This document shows positions 43,690 to 52,568 of a DNA stretch of 64,000 nucleotides, in pieces. The notes beneath the pieces are model-generated. The model did no database searches. It saw only the letters and a list, made by a program, of their open reading frames with translations, and was not told where the DNA came from. The number at the start of each line of letters is the position of its first letter. Position 1 is the stretch's first letter. This DNA is from Pseudomonas syringae (lineage in GTDB: Bacteria; Pseudomonadota; Gammaproteobacteria; Pseudomonadales; Pseudomonadaceae), in NCBI RefSeq assembly GCF_001698815.1, contig NZ_LGSI01000050.1, forward strand, positions 1-64,000, in the 5' to 3' direction. The position numbers were made by a program, and so were the translations under genes.

Positions 43690-43830
43690 GAAGCTCCGAA
43701 TCAGGCGGGCCGAGGACTGGCTGAAACAAAGACTAAATGATCTAAGAAACTGTAAATAAATAACTTATTCGCATTAGCTTATGAGCGAATTGCCTGACTC
43801 GTCGGGGCCTGCGGCAGCCTGTCTGACGCG

Positions 43831-43908
43831 TTATTCAGGCTTTTTCCATACCGCGTTTTCCCACAGGTTCATGCCGCCTTCCACGGCCAATAGGGTGATG
43901 AGTTTCAT
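43831..43908 (-). pseudogene. Aldo/keto reductase 3'-end remnant or tiny ORF
   Basis: A 25-codon frame MKLITLLAVEGGMNLWENA... ends in KKPE-stop. Its middle matches the C terminus of the neighbouring YghZ-type reductase (FAVEGGINLWEKPSS), also at the DNA level (TTTTCCCACAGGTT.ATGCCGCCTTCCAC). It is probably a leftover of a duplication or recombination at the repeat beside it, but a small expressed peptide cannot be excluded. Confidence 0.5.
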
Positions 43909-43950
43909 CTGTTCTCGCTGTTGAAATACTTCTGAAGATTGAGCGCATTC

Positions 43951-44039
43951 CGTAGGACCGGCTTTAGCCGGGAGTGGGCCGGACCATTCGTGACGGCGGC
44001 GTCCGAACGCTCGCCCTCCCGGCTGAAGCCGGTCCTACG
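43951..44039. repeat. Long inverted repeat
   Basis: CGTAGGACCGGCTTTAGCCGG on the left and CCGGCTGAAGCCGGTCCTACG on the right, about 89 bases in all, between the remnant and the reductase gene. Same family as the palindromes at 34200 and 52569. Confidence 0.85.
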
Positions 44040-44060
44040 GATTGGTGTTGGCGATATCCT

Positions 44061-45098
44061 TCACTGCGCCGACGACGGCTTTTCCCACAGGTTGATGCCG
44101 CCTTCCACTGCAAAACGGTCGATCTCGGCCAGCTCTTCCGGGCTGAAATCGAGGTTTTTCAATGCTTCGACGTTCTCGACGATTTGTTCCGGCCGACTCG
44201 CACCAATCAACGCTGAGGTCACGCGCGGGTCGCGCAGGGTCCAGGCCAGGGCCATTTGCGCCAGACTCTGGCCGCGACGCTTGGCGATGTCATTGAGCGC
44301 CAGCACGTGCTCAAGGTTTTCCTCCGACAAGTGCGCCGCCTGCAACGAGCCACCGCCGGGGCGATTGATCCGCGCGTTCTCGGGAATGCCGTTCAGGTAT
44401 TTGTCGGTGAGCAAGCCCTGGGCCAGCGCGGTGAAGGCGATCACGCCCGCGCCGAGTTCTTCGGTGGCGTCCAGCAGGTCTTTCTCGATCCAGCGATTGA
44501 GCAGGTTGTAGGCCGGTTGATGGATCAACAGCGGCACTTTCCATTCCTTGAGCAGCGCCGCCATCTCGCGGGTTTTGCTGCCGGAATAGGAGGACAGGCC
44601 GATGTACAACGCCTTGCCTTGCTGCACTGCCGTAGCCAGTGCGCTGGCGGTTTCTTCCAGCGGCGTATGCGGATCGAATCGATGTGAATAAAAGATATCC
44701 ACGTAATCCAGGCCCAGGCGTTGCAGGCTTTGATCGAGGCTGGCCAGTACGTACTTGCGCGAACCGCCGCCCTGACCATAAGGCCCCGGCCACATGTCCC
44801 AACCGGCTTTGGTGGAGATGATCAGCTCGTCGCGATAACGGGAGAAATCCTCGCGCAACAAACGCCCGAAATTGACCTCGGCGCTGCCATACGGCGGGCC
44901 ATAGTTGTTGGCGAGATCGAAGTGATTGATGCCCAGATCAAACGCCGTGCGCAACATGGCGCGTTGCGTGTCGATGGGCGTGCTGTCGCCAAAGTTGTGC
45001 CACAACCCCAGGGACAATGCCGGCAAGACCAGGCCACTGCGACCGGTGCGGCGGTAAGGAATGATGTCGTAACGATTTTCCGCTGCGATGTAAGTCAT
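44061..45098 (-). CDS. Aldo/keto reductase (YghZ type)
   Basis: NADPH-dependent aldo/keto reductase of 345 residues, matching the E. coli YghZ (L-glyceraldehyde 3-phosphate reductase) subfamily. The N terminus reads YIAAENRYDIIPYRRTGRSGLVLP. The catalytic Tyr is in LANNYGPPYGSAE and the Lys/His residues follow (IISTKAGWDMWPGPYG; FYSHRFD). C-terminal cofactor segment ALIGASRPEQIVENVEAL. Stands alone, upstream of a long inverted repeat. Reduces small aldehydes such as methylglyoxal. Confidence 0.92.
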   Translation of the reverse strand: MTYIAAENRYDIIPYRRTGRSGLVLPALSLGLWHNFGDSTPIDTQRAMLRTAFDLGINHFDLANNYGPPYGSAEVNFGRLLREDFSRYRDELIISTKAGWDMWPGPYGQGGGSRKYVLASLDQSLQRLGLDYVDIFYSHRFDPHTPLEETASALATAVQQGKALYIGLSSYSGSKTREMAALLKEWKVPLLIHQPAYNLLNRWIEKDLLDATEELGAGVIAFTALAQGLLTDKYLNGIPENARINRPGGGSLQAAHLSEENLEHVLALNDIAKRRGQSLAQMALAWTLRDPRVTSALIGASRPEQIVENVEALKNLDFSPEELAEIDRFAVEGGINLWEKPSSAQ

Positions 45099-45477
45099 GA
45101 CTTGTCTCCTTGAGCAAGGATGGACGGCTGCGGGTGGTAGCGATGTGCCGATTAGACGCTACATTTGGGAATTCACCCCCAACATAGCATCTCCCACAAT
45201 TTCGAAATCGGAACGATCCTGTGGGACCGGATTTATCCGGGAAGGTGCCGACTCAGGCACACCCTTCGTCGCGCCTGACGCACCCTTTCGCGAGTGAACC
45301 CGCTCCCACAAATCGATCCAGCCTGAAGCGTTATATGCGATTACCGAATAACTATCGTCGAAAATATTCTTTTAAGAGATAAAGCGTCTCGTGGATTATT
45401 CACTCCAAGCGCCGTCGCAGAGCCATCCGTTCTCCGCCGGGTCGTGAAACTCATTCCAGGACTTGCAGGAGTAAATG
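45099..45477. other. Divergent region upstream of tonB
   Basis: A 379-base gap. It holds an inverted repeat (45219-45310) and, from 45340 to 45420, an AT-rich stretch likely to contain the tonB promoter. I see no convincing Fur box; GATTACCGAATAACTATC near 45342 is at best a weak match. Confidence 0.4.
45219..45310. repeat. Imperfect REP-like pair
   Basis: CTGTGGGACCGGATTTATCCGGGA on the left; right arm CGCGAGTGAACCCGCTCCCACA of the other REP type. The two halves are not full complements of each other. Confidence 0.6.
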
Positions 45478-46308
45478 ATGGGCAATGTCCAAACCGCCAC
45501 TGCGCATGAAGCGCTGTGGCGTCCGGCACCGGGCGGCGCGCTGCTCGATCTGGGGCGGATCTATCGTGGGCCGTTGGCGCTGTCACGCCTGCACACCACG
45601 CCGAAACGGATCCTGAGCCGACGCGAAGCGGTGCTGCTCGGGGTATTCGCCATTGTGCTGCACGGCGCGGTGATTTACTGGGTCAACCAGAATCCGCCGG
45701 CTGTTTTGCCCGTGGTTCCGCCGGAAATCCCGCCGATGACTATCGAATTTTCCCAGCCAGCACCGCCGGTGGTGGAAACGCCGCCGCCTCCGCCCGAGCC
45801 GGTCGTGCAGCCGGTGGTCGAGGAGCCGCCACCGCCAGTTGAGGATGAACTGGCTGTGAAACCGCCGCCGCCCAAGCCGATTCCCAAGCCCAAGCCGGTC
45901 GTTAAGCCAGTGGTGAAACCTGTGGCAAAACCGGTCGCCAAGCCCGTCGAGCAACCGCCCGTTCCGGCCGCACCGCCACAACCGGTGGCCGCACCAGCGC
46001 CTCCGGCACCACCCGCAGCTAAACCGGTGACCCCGGCTTCGGCCAGCGCCGGTTACCTTAAAAACCCGGCCCCGGAATACCCGGCGCTGGCCATGCGGCG
46101 CGGCTGGGAAGGCACGGTGTTATTGCGCGTGCACGTGCTGGCCAGCGGCAAACCCGGTGAAATCCAGATTCAGAAAAGCAGCGGACGCGATCAACTCGAC
46201 GACGCAGCACTGGCCGCAGTGAAACGCTGGAGTTTCGTGCCGGCCAAGCAGGGCGATGTCGCCCAGGACGGTTGGGTCAGCGTGCCCATCGATTTCAAGA
46301 TCCGCTAG
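45478..46308 (+). CDS. tonB: Energy transducer TonB
   Basis: TonB of 276 residues. A basic N-terminal extension is followed by one membrane helix (about residues 50-66, LLGVFAIVLHGAVIYWV), a long Pro-Val/Pro-Lys/Pro-Glu-rich linker (about 75-185), and a globular C-terminal domain with YP motif (NPAPEYPALAMRRGWEGTVLLRV). The about 48-residue cytoplasmic extension is longer than in E. coli TonB but is seen in pseudomonads. I chose the second ATG, six bases after AGGAG. First gene of tonB-exbB-exbD. Confidence 0.93.
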   Translation: MGNVQTATAHEALWRPAPGGALLDLGRIYRGPLALSRLHTTPKRILSRREAVLLGVFAIVLHGAVIYWVNQNPPAVLPVVPPEIPPMTIEFSQPAPPVVETPPPPPEPVVQPVVEEPPPPVEDELAVKPPPPKPIPKPKPVVKPVVKPVAKPVAKPVEQPPVPAAPPQPVAAPAPPAPPAAKPVTPASASAGYLKNPAPEYPALAMRRGWEGTVLLRVHVLASGKPGEIQIQKSSGRDQLDDAALAAVKRWSFVPAKQGDVAQDGWVSVPIDFKIR

Positions 46309-46394
46309 ATCAGCTATTCGTTTGAATTCGCGAGCTACCTGAACCAAAGGCGCGTCGCTACACCACACATGCCTTGTTCAGAGAGAGTTTCGCC

Positions 46395-47120
46395 ATGAAC
46401 CTACTTGCTTCCCCCTTCGAATCCATTGAGCACGCGGTCATCTGGCTGCTGGTGATTTTCTCCGTCGCCACGTGGGGCCTGGCCCTGCTCAAGGGCGTGC
46501 AGTTCACCCGCCTGAAAGTTCAGGATCGCAAATTCCACAAGCAATTCTGGGCCGCATCGAGTCTGGATTCCGCCGCGCAACTGGCTCATGAACAACCGGG
46601 TGCCGCTGCCCGCGTGGCCTTGGCAGGGTACGCCGCGATTCAGGTGCCGGACAACGCGCACGCCGTCGATTTGAGCCAGGCCATCAATCATCAGGACCGT
46701 CTGGAACGCGCCTTGCGCCAGCAGATTGTACGGGAGCGCCGCTCGCTGGAAACCGGCCTGGCGATCCTTGCCAGTATCGGTAGCACCTCGCCGTTTATCG
46801 GTCTGTTCGGTACGGTGTGGGGCATCATGTCCGCGCTCAAGGGCATCAGCGCTGCGGGTTCGGCGAGCCTGGAAACCGTGGCCGGCCCCATTGGTGCGGC
46901 ACTGGTCGCCACCGGTGTGGGGATCGCCGTCGCCGTCCCGGCGGTGCTGGTTTACAACTACTTCCTGCGTCGCCTGAAACTGACCGCTGCCGACCTCGAT
47001 GACTTCGCCCACGACTTCTACAGCCTGGCGCAGAAAAATTCCTTCCGCGTGCTGCTGCATCCGGTGCTGAACAAGTCCGGCGCAACCGCTGCCGGGCAGA
47101 AAGTGAAGGAGGCGTCCTGA
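46395..47120 (+). CDS. exbB: TonB-system proton channel ExbB
   Basis: MotA/TolQ/ExbB family membrane protein of 241 residues with three membrane segments (about 16-36, 125-147 and 168-190). The TSPFIGLFGTVWGIMSALKGIS motif and the VATGVGIAVAVPAVLVYNYFLRR helix are family marks. Works with ExbD to pass proton flow to TonB. It follows tonB by 86 bases and nearly touches exbD. Confidence 0.95.
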   Translation: MNLLASPFESIEHAVIWLLVIFSVATWGLALLKGVQFTRLKVQDRKFHKQFWAASSLDSAAQLAHEQPGAAARVALAGYAAIQVPDNAHAVDLSQAINHQDRLERALRQQIVRERRSLETGLAILASIGSTSPFIGLFGTVWGIMSALKGISAAGSASLETVAGPIGAALVATGVGIAVAVPAVLVYNYFLRRLKLTAADLDDFAHDFYSLAQKNSFRVLLHPVLNKSGATAAGQKVKEAS

Positions 47121-47121
47121 T

Positions 47122-47523
47122 ATGGCCTTTTCCACCCAGGACAGCGATGAAGTGCTGAGCGAAATCAACGTCACGCCGCTGGTGGACGTGATGTTGGTGC
47201 TGCTGGTGGTGTTCATCGTCACTGCGCCACTGTTGACCAACTCGATCCCGATCAACCTGCCGAAGACCGAATCGGTCGCCCCGGTCGAGCAGAAAGATCC
47301 GCTGGTGGTGAGCATCGATGGGCAGGGCAAGTTGTTCATCAACAAGGATGAAATCCAGCCCAACCTGCTGGAAATCAACCTGGCCAGCGCCAAGGCGAAA
47401 AACCCCGACGTGCGCGTGCAGTTGCAGGCCGACGACGGCGTGAACTACGGCGAAGTGGCGCGAGCCATGGCCTCGATTGAACGTGCCGGGATTATCAAGT
47501 TGTCGGTGATAACGGCCAAATGA
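47122..47523 (+). CDS. exbD: TonB-system protein ExbD
   Basis: ExbD/TolR family protein of 133 residues: one N-terminal membrane helix with the essential Asp (INVTPLVDVMLVLLVVFIV), then a periplasmic domain. Starts one base after the exbB stop, so it is translationally coupled. A clean terminator follows. Confidence 0.95.
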   Translation: MAFSTQDSDEVLSEINVTPLVDVMLVLLVVFIVTAPLLTNSIPINLPKTESVAPVEQKDPLVVSIDGQGKLFINKDEIQPNLLEINLASAKAKNPDVRVQLQADDGVNYGEVARAMASIERAGIIKLSVITAK

Positions 47524-47557
47524 TGGTTTGAACGGCTACACAGAAAACTGCGTTTTT

Positions 47558-47597
47558 ACAGGCTGATCCTTTGGCATGAGGGCAGCCTGTTTTTTTA
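47558..47597 (+). terminator. Rho-independent terminator after exbD
   Basis: ACAGGCTG, 17-base loop, CAGCCTGT, then TTTTTTTT. It ends the tonB-exbB-exbD transcript. Confidence 0.85.
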
Positions 47598-47622
47598 TGG
47601 ATGCCTGGCTCTGTAGGATTTC

Positions 47623-47715
47623 GTTGGAGCGAGGCTTGCCCGCGAAGGGGCCGGTCCACCCACTAAATCCTCTTCGGCTTGGCCTATTGCCTTCGCGGGC
47701 AAGCCTCGCTCCAAC
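47623..47715. repeat. REP-like inverted pair
   Basis: GTTGGAGCGAGGCTTGCCCG on the left, CTTCGCGGGCAAGCCTCGCT on the right, between convergent genes (exbD and the efflux outer-membrane factor). Confidence 0.88.
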
Positions 47716-47734
47716 GGGCCGATATCGTGGCTCC

Positions 47735-49144
47735 TCAACCCTTCGGCCAACCCCCACCCAACGCCCGATACAACCGAACCCGGTCTATGGCTGCGGCGGT
47801 GGCGCTGTCCACCAACGCGCTTTCGGTATCCAGCAGCGCGCGTTGTACGCCAAGCACGTTGATAAAGTCCGCCGCGCCTTGGGTGTAGCGATCCCGGGCC
47901 GTGCTCAGGGCGATGTTGTTCTGGCTGACGGCTTCCTGCAACGCGGTGTGCCTTTGTTTTTCAGCGGCGTAATCGGTCATGGCGTTATCGACCTCATGCC
48001 AGGCTCCAAGCACCACGCGTTGATAGTTGATCGCGGCTTCTTGTTCCTGTTGTTTGCGCAGTTCCAGGGTGCCGGTTAGTCGACCGCCCTGAAAAATTGG
48101 CAGGTAAAGGCTTGGGCCGAACGACCATTGGCGCGAGTTCCAGGCGCCGAGATCCGAGCCGTCCAGCGCTTGCGAACCAAAGGTCGCACCGAGGCTGACC
48201 CGAGGATAGAAGTCGGCCTGCGCCACGCCAATTGCTGCAGTGGCGCGGTGCAAGGCGGCTTCGCTTTGCTGGATGTCTGGACGTCGCTGCGCCAGCTCCG
48301 AAGGCAGGCCCAGCGGAACATCCGGGGCTGGGTGAGGAATGCTTTTCGGCTCGATCAGTTCGGCATTCAGCGCGCGCGGCGGCTCGGCGAGCAGGTAACT
48401 CAGGGCATTGATCAAGCGGTCCTGTTCGGCACCCAATGCCGGGATCACTGCCTGAATGGTCGCGACTTGCGCGGCGGCATTGGACGTGTCGAGGTTGGTG
48501 GTGACGCCATTCTCGAAACGGGCTTGGGTCAGCTGCCGACTTTGCTGGGCGATTTCCAGGTTTTGCCGCGCCACGCCGAGTTTCGCCTGCACGCCGCGCA
48601 GACGGATGTAGTCGGTGGCGGTTTCGGCGGCGATGCTCAACAGCACGCCGTCACGCTGGGCCTGAGTCAGCTGGATTTCGGCCTCGGCGGCTTCGATGTT
48701 GCGCCGCACATGACCCCAGAGATCGATTTCCCAACTGGCGTCCAGCGTGCTGCTCCACAACTCGAACGGTGCCTGGCCCTCTTGCCCCGATGGATCATTG
48801 AGGCCTTCGGCGCTGTTACGCGCGCGACGATAGCTGCCATTGGCGCTGACGCCCGGCAATTGCTGGCTGCCGGTAACCTGGCGCATGACGCGACTTTGCT
48901 CAAGACGATTACTCGCCCCGCGCACATCAAGATTGGCCTTCGCCGCACGCTCCACCAGCGAGGTTAGCTGCGCGTCGCCCAACTGTTGCCACCATTGGCT
49001 GTCTGCGGGGCTGCCCGGCGCCGCGCCCGAGTGCGGCGACGCGTGCCAGGTTGTCGGCAACTGAGCATCGGGTCGCTGAAAGTCCGGCCCGACGCTGCAG
49101 GCACCCAAGCTGAACATCGCCAGAAACAACACGCTGTGTTTCAT
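47735..49144 (-). CDS. Efflux outer-membrane factor lipoprotein (OprM/NodT type)
   Basis: Outer-membrane channel subunit of 469 residues. The lipobox LGAC (Cys16) follows a short signal peptide, and two OEP repeats make the trimeric barrel and tunnel; the segments GPDFQRPDAQLP near the start and ERPDIQQSEAALHRA-like PDIQQSEAALHRATA in the middle are standard. It forms the outer part of a tripartite pump with the HlyD and MFS proteins encoded upstream. It follows the HlyD stop by one base. Confidence 0.93.
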   Translation of the reverse strand: MKHSVLFLAMFSLGACSVGPDFQRPDAQLPTTWHASPHSGAAPGSPADSQWWQQLGDAQLTSLVERAAKANLDVRGASNRLEQSRVMRQVTGSQQLPGVSANGSYRRARNSAEGLNDPSGQEGQAPFELWSSTLDASWEIDLWGHVRRNIEAAEAEIQLTQAQRDGVLLSIAAETATDYIRLRGVQAKLGVARQNLEIAQQSRQLTQARFENGVTTNLDTSNAAAQVATIQAVIPALGAEQDRLINALSYLLAEPPRALNAELIEPKSIPHPAPDVPLGLPSELAQRRPDIQQSEAALHRATAAIGVAQADFYPRVSLGATFGSQALDGSDLGAWNSRQWSFGPSLYLPIFQGGRLTGTLELRKQQEQEAAINYQRVVLGAWHEVDNAMTDYAAEKQRHTALQEAVSQNNIALSTARDRYTQGAADFINVLGVQRALLDTESALVDSATAAAIDRVRLYRALGGGWPKG

Positions 49145-49145
49145 C

Positions 49146-50177
49146 TCAATGCTCCCGGGCCGTGTCGATTCGGGCGATCACCGACATGCCGATGCGCAGC
49201 TTGTCCAGATCCGGCTGATTGGCGTCGAAGCGGATTTTTACCGGCAGGCGCTGGGTGACTTTAGTGAAGTTGCCAGTGGCGTTATCCGGGGCAATCAACG
49301 AGAACGACTGGCCGGTGGCCGGGGCGATGCTGTCGATATAGCCGGTGAAAGCATGATCGGGGTAGCTGTCCACGTTCAGCTCGACTTTTTGCTGCGGCAG
49401 CATGTGGGCCAGCTGGGTTTCGCGAAAGTTGGCGACCACGAAAGCATCTTGCAGCGGCACGATGGCCATCAATGCCTGCCCTTGCGAAACATAGGCGCCG
49501 ACCCGTACGGAGCGCTGGCCGACCATGCCGTCCTGTGGCGCGGTAATCCGGGTGTAGGACACATTCAGCTGCGCCTGCTGTAAAGCCGCCTGATCCTTGG
49601 CCAAGGCGGCCTTGGCGACTTCGAGTTGTGCCTTGAGCACATCCAGGCTTTTCGCTGCGGCCACTCGCGACGCTTCATCCCGATCGCGGGCCGCTTGCCA
49701 GCCGAGCAATTCGGCGTCGGCTTTCTGCCGTTCCTGTTGCGTGCCAGCGCCGGCATTGGACAGGTTCAGGTAGCGCCGGGCGTTTTCCTGAGCGAACTTG
49801 AGCGATGCCGAGGTCGCGCGAGTGGTCGCCGACGCTTGATCAATAACCGCTGCCTGACGCTCGATACTGGCCTTGAGGTTGAGGATCTGTGCCGAAGCCG
49901 CCTGGACATTGGCGGTTGCCGATGCTTGGGCAGCCAGCAGATCGGCGCTGTCGATTTCGGCCAGCAATTGGCCCGCCTTGACGAGCTGGTTGTCTTCCAC
50001 GGCAACCTTGACGATCTGACCGGAAAGGCGCGGCGACACCAACACCGAGTCGGCGCGGATATAGGCATCGTCGGTGTGCTCGACCGTGCCGCCGCTTATC
50101 AGGCGATAGCCGACATAAGCCGCGCAGACGAGGATCGTGATGCCGATCAGAGAGAGGGCGGTTCTATGCTGTTTCAT
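49146..50177 (-). CDS. Efflux membrane-fusion protein (HlyD/EmrA type)
   Basis: Periplasmic adaptor of 343 residues. One N-terminal membrane helix (LSLIGITILVCAAYVGY) anchors it, then a biotinyl-lipoyl domain (VLVSPRLSGQIVKVAVEDNQLVKAGQ), a long helical hairpin (about 80-195) and the beta-barrel part. The EmrA-like length and hairpin fit an MFS-linked pump. Its stop and start codons overlap those of the MFS gene by four bases. Confidence 0.93.
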   Translation of the reverse strand: MKQHRTALSLIGITILVCAAYVGYRLISGGTVEHTDDAYIRADSVLVSPRLSGQIVKVAVEDNQLVKAGQLLAEIDSADLLAAQASATANVQAASAQILNLKASIERQAAVIDQASATTRATSASLKFAQENARRYLNLSNAGAGTQQERQKADAELLGWQAARDRDEASRVAAAKSLDVLKAQLEVAKAALAKDQAALQQAQLNVSYTRITAPQDGMVGQRSVRVGAYVSQGQALMAIVPLQDAFVVANFRETQLAHMLPQQKVELNVDSYPDHAFTGYIDSIAPATGQSFSLIAPDNATGNFTKVTQRLPVKIRFDANQPDLDKLRIGMSVIARIDTAREH

Positions 50178-51703
50178 GTCGGTACCGGAGGTTGCGGTGG
50201 ATAGGCACGTTTGGGAAGGGTCAACAGGATGACCAGCAAAACGCTGATGACAGCCAGCACTGCCAGGAAGGCATCGCTGAAACTCAATACATAGGCTTGT
50301 TCGCGAACCTGTCGCGCCAGAACCGAGGTGGCTTGCGCGGTCTGCATGGGGTCAAGGGTTGGCATTCGCGAAGCAACACCGTCGAGCAGGACATTGGAAT
50401 GAAAGTGCTCGCGATGGGTAACGAAGTTTTCCAGTGCGGAGGCGGCCATCACCGACGATAAGCCGCGCAAGGTGTTGACCATCGACGAGGCAAATGGGCC
50501 TTCCACGGGTTGAATCACACTGGTGGCATTCATCAGCAACGGCACCACGACCAAGGGCTGGCCAATGGTATGCAGGATCTGCAACAGGTAAAAATCATCG
50601 CGAATCCACTCACTGGTAATCAACGAGCCGCCCAGGCAGGCAACGGTCAGCAGCAGCAGTCCGAAGGCGATCACGTAGCGCGAATCAACCCAATTGCGAT
50701 TGATCAGCAGCGCCACCAGCGGCGCGATCACCAGTTGCGGCAGCGCAATGATCAGCGCCGTCGGCATGGTTTGCAGCGGTCGGTAGCCCTGGATCTGCGT
50801 CAGGTACGAGGCGGGAATGCCGCTGCCGGCCATGGCGACAAACAAGAACAGGATCAGGGTGATCAGCCCGTAAGCGAAGTTGCGACGTTGCAGCAGCTGC
50901 AATTTGAACAGCGGCAGCGGATGAAACCATTCGTTGAGCAGAAACAGCGGGATGCAGATGGCCGCGCCGAGGAGCAGGGTCGTGATCAGTGGCGAGCTCA
51001 ACCAGTCCAGACGTTCGCCCTGGGTCAAGGCAATCACCAGCATTGAGAGGCCCGCCACACCCAGTAGCATGCCGCGCCAATCCGCCTGGCGGAATCGCTC
51101 CAGACGCAGCGGATCTTGAGGCAAACCGTAGGCGATCAAGGCCGCGCCGAGCAATCCGGTAGGAATAATTTGCCAGAACACCATCCGCCAGTCGGCACCT
51201 TCTGCCCACAAGGCGGCCAATGGCATCGCCAGATTAGGGCCGAAGGTTGCGGTCAGCGCGTAGGCTGACAGGCCATAAAGCTTTATGTGCCAAGGCAGAA
51301 AACGCAGGGCGGCGGTCATCAGCAATGGCGGCAGAGCGCCGCCCGCCAAACCTTGCAGCACGCGCAGACTGACGAGACTTTCCAGATTGGGCGCAAAAGG
51401 GATAATCGCGCCGAACAGGGTAAAGGCGAAGGTCGCCACAATGGCAAAGCGCCGCAAGGAAAACGTCACGGCAAACCAGGGCGCAATCAACATCGCTGAG
51501 ACTTCGGCGGCGGAGTATACCGAGCTGATCCAGGTGCCTTGGTCGTGACCCAGGCCATAGATGCCGAGAATATCTGCCAGGGAAATTTCGGTGACCCGGT
51601 CGTTGATGCCGGACGTGAGCGCAGCGATCAGCACGCCCACCAGCCCTAGCGCGAGGCGTGTCGTAAACGGCGCGGGAACCGGAGGTGAGGAGGGCACTGC
51701 CAC
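50174..51703 (-). CDS. MFS efflux transporter (DHA2/EmrB type)
   Basis: Proton-driven drug exporter of 509 residues with about 14 membrane segments. The DHA2 motif C and the FAIVATFAFTLFGAIIPFAP and VLQGLAGGALPPLLM segments are visible near the first third. It is the inner-membrane pump of the three-gene operon. The start follows AAGGTGATATGAG-type sequence. Divergent from the IclR gene, which probably controls it. Confidence 0.92.
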   Translation of the reverse strand: MAVPSSPPVPAPFTTRLALGLVGVLIAALTSGINDRVTEISLADILGIYGLGHDQGTWISSVYSAAEVSAMLIAPWFAVTFSLRRFAIVATFAFTLFGAIIPFAPNLESLVSLRVLQGLAGGALPPLLMTAALRFLPWHIKLYGLSAYALTATFGPNLAMPLAALWAEGADWRMVFWQIIPTGLLGAALIAYGLPQDPLRLERFRQADWRGMLLGVAGLSMLVIALTQGERLDWLSSPLITTLLLGAAICIPLFLLNEWFHPLPLFKLQLLQRRNFAYGLITLILFLFVAMAGSGIPASYLTQIQGYRPLQTMPTALIIALPQLVIAPLVALLINRNWVDSRYVIAFGLLLLTVACLGGSLITSEWIRDDFYLLQILHTIGQPLVVVPLLMNATSVIQPVEGPFASSMVNTLRGLSSVMAASALENFVTHREHFHSNVLLDGVASRMPTLDPMQTAQATSVLARQVREQAYVLSFSDAFLAVLAVISVLLVILLTLPKRAYPPQPPVPT

Positions 51704-51744
51704 GTAAAAATCCTGCTAAGGTGATATGAGATAAACCTACAATG

Positions 51745-51759
51745 TGGTACACCGTACCA
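51745..51759. promoter_or_regulatory. Inverted repeat TGGTAC-ACC-GTACCA (operator candidate)
   Basis: Perfect six-base arms around three bases, in the 80-base gap between the divergent efflux operon and the IclR gene, 26 bases before the regulator ATG. Its size fits an IclR-family operator. Confidence 0.65.
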
Positions 51760-51784
51760 ATCAGTGATACATAAGGCAAGGCGC

Positions 51785-52543
51785 ATGATGACAATTTCAG
51801 ATACAGATCGCGGTGGGGTGCAGGTCATTTCCCGGGCGGCAGCCATTCTTCGCTGTCTGGAAGGGGAGCCGGCGGGCTTGAGCCTGGGGGAAATCGCCAA
51901 GCGTTGCGGCTTGCCGCGTTCGACTGTCCAGCGTCTGGTGGATGCCCTGGCCCTGGAAGAGTTGCTGGAAGTTCATGGTCGTGGCGGCGTTTGTCTTGGC
52001 CCTGCGTTGATGCGTCTGGCTTCCCACAGTCACGTGGATATCGTCCAGCGATCCCGGCCGTATCTGGAAGCGCTCGCTGCTGAAACCGGGGAAACCACGT
52101 TGCTGGCCAGTGCTACCGGAGCCGAGCTGCTGATTCTGCATACGGTGGTTTCCGGCCAGACGCTACGGGTTTCCCCGGTGCCGGGCGGTTTCCTGAATAT
52201 CTACGGCACCGGCGGCGGTAAAACGCTGCTGGCGACGATGGATGACGAAGCGGTGATCAAACTGCTTGGGCGGAAAATCAAACCCCTGACGCCCAACACG
52301 CTGACTTTGCCTGATTTGCTCAAACAGCTGGAGCAGGTACGCAGCAAGGGTATGGCTTTTGGCAACGAAGAACATACGGTGGGCGTGGCCTCGGTCGCCG
52401 TTAGCCTGCAAACCCCGCAGGGTTACTATTCCATCGATGTGGCAGGGCCCGCATGGCGCATCAGACAGGCCCGGGAAAACATCGAAAGCGCTTTGCTTAA
52501 ATGTCGCGATGAGCTACTGACCGGGCTGCGCAGTATTGATTGA
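51785..52543 (+). CDS. IclR family transcriptional regulator
   Basis: Regulator of 252 residues with an N-terminal winged helix (GVQVISRAAAILRCLEGEPAGLSLGEIAKRCGLPRSTVQRLVDAL, read in short pieces) and the C-terminal IclR effector domain (LLASATGAELLILHTV, LLATMDDEAV). Two ATG codons at 51785 and 51788 are possible. Divergent from the efflux operon, so most likely its local regulator. The ligand is unknown, perhaps an aromatic compound exported by the pump. Confidence 0.9.
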   Translation: MMTISDTDRGGVQVISRAAAILRCLEGEPAGLSLGEIAKRCGLPRSTVQRLVDALALEELLEVHGRGGVCLGPALMRLASHSHVDIVQRSRPYLEALAAETGETTLLASATGAELLILHTVVSGQTLRVSPVPGGFLNIYGTGGGKTLLATMDDEAVIKLLGRKIKPLTPNTLTLPDLLKQLEQVRSKGMAFGNEEHTVGVASVAVSLQTPQGYYSIDVAGPAWRIRQARENIESALLKCRDELLTGLRSID

Positions 52544-52568
52544 GGCGCTCACTGGGGGCAGCGGTGGC

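Larger units (their letters stand above)
43690..44060. other. Intergenic region between tauA and the aldo/keto reductase gene
   Basis: About 371 bases. It has the tauA promoter (AT-rich, 43740-43790), a 25-codon remnant resembling the aldo/keto reductase C terminus (43831-43908), and a long inverted repeat (43951-44039). Confidence 0.5.

Noticed and set aside
45320..45400. Fur box in front of tonB
   Set aside because: The best string has only a few matching positions; too weak to call.
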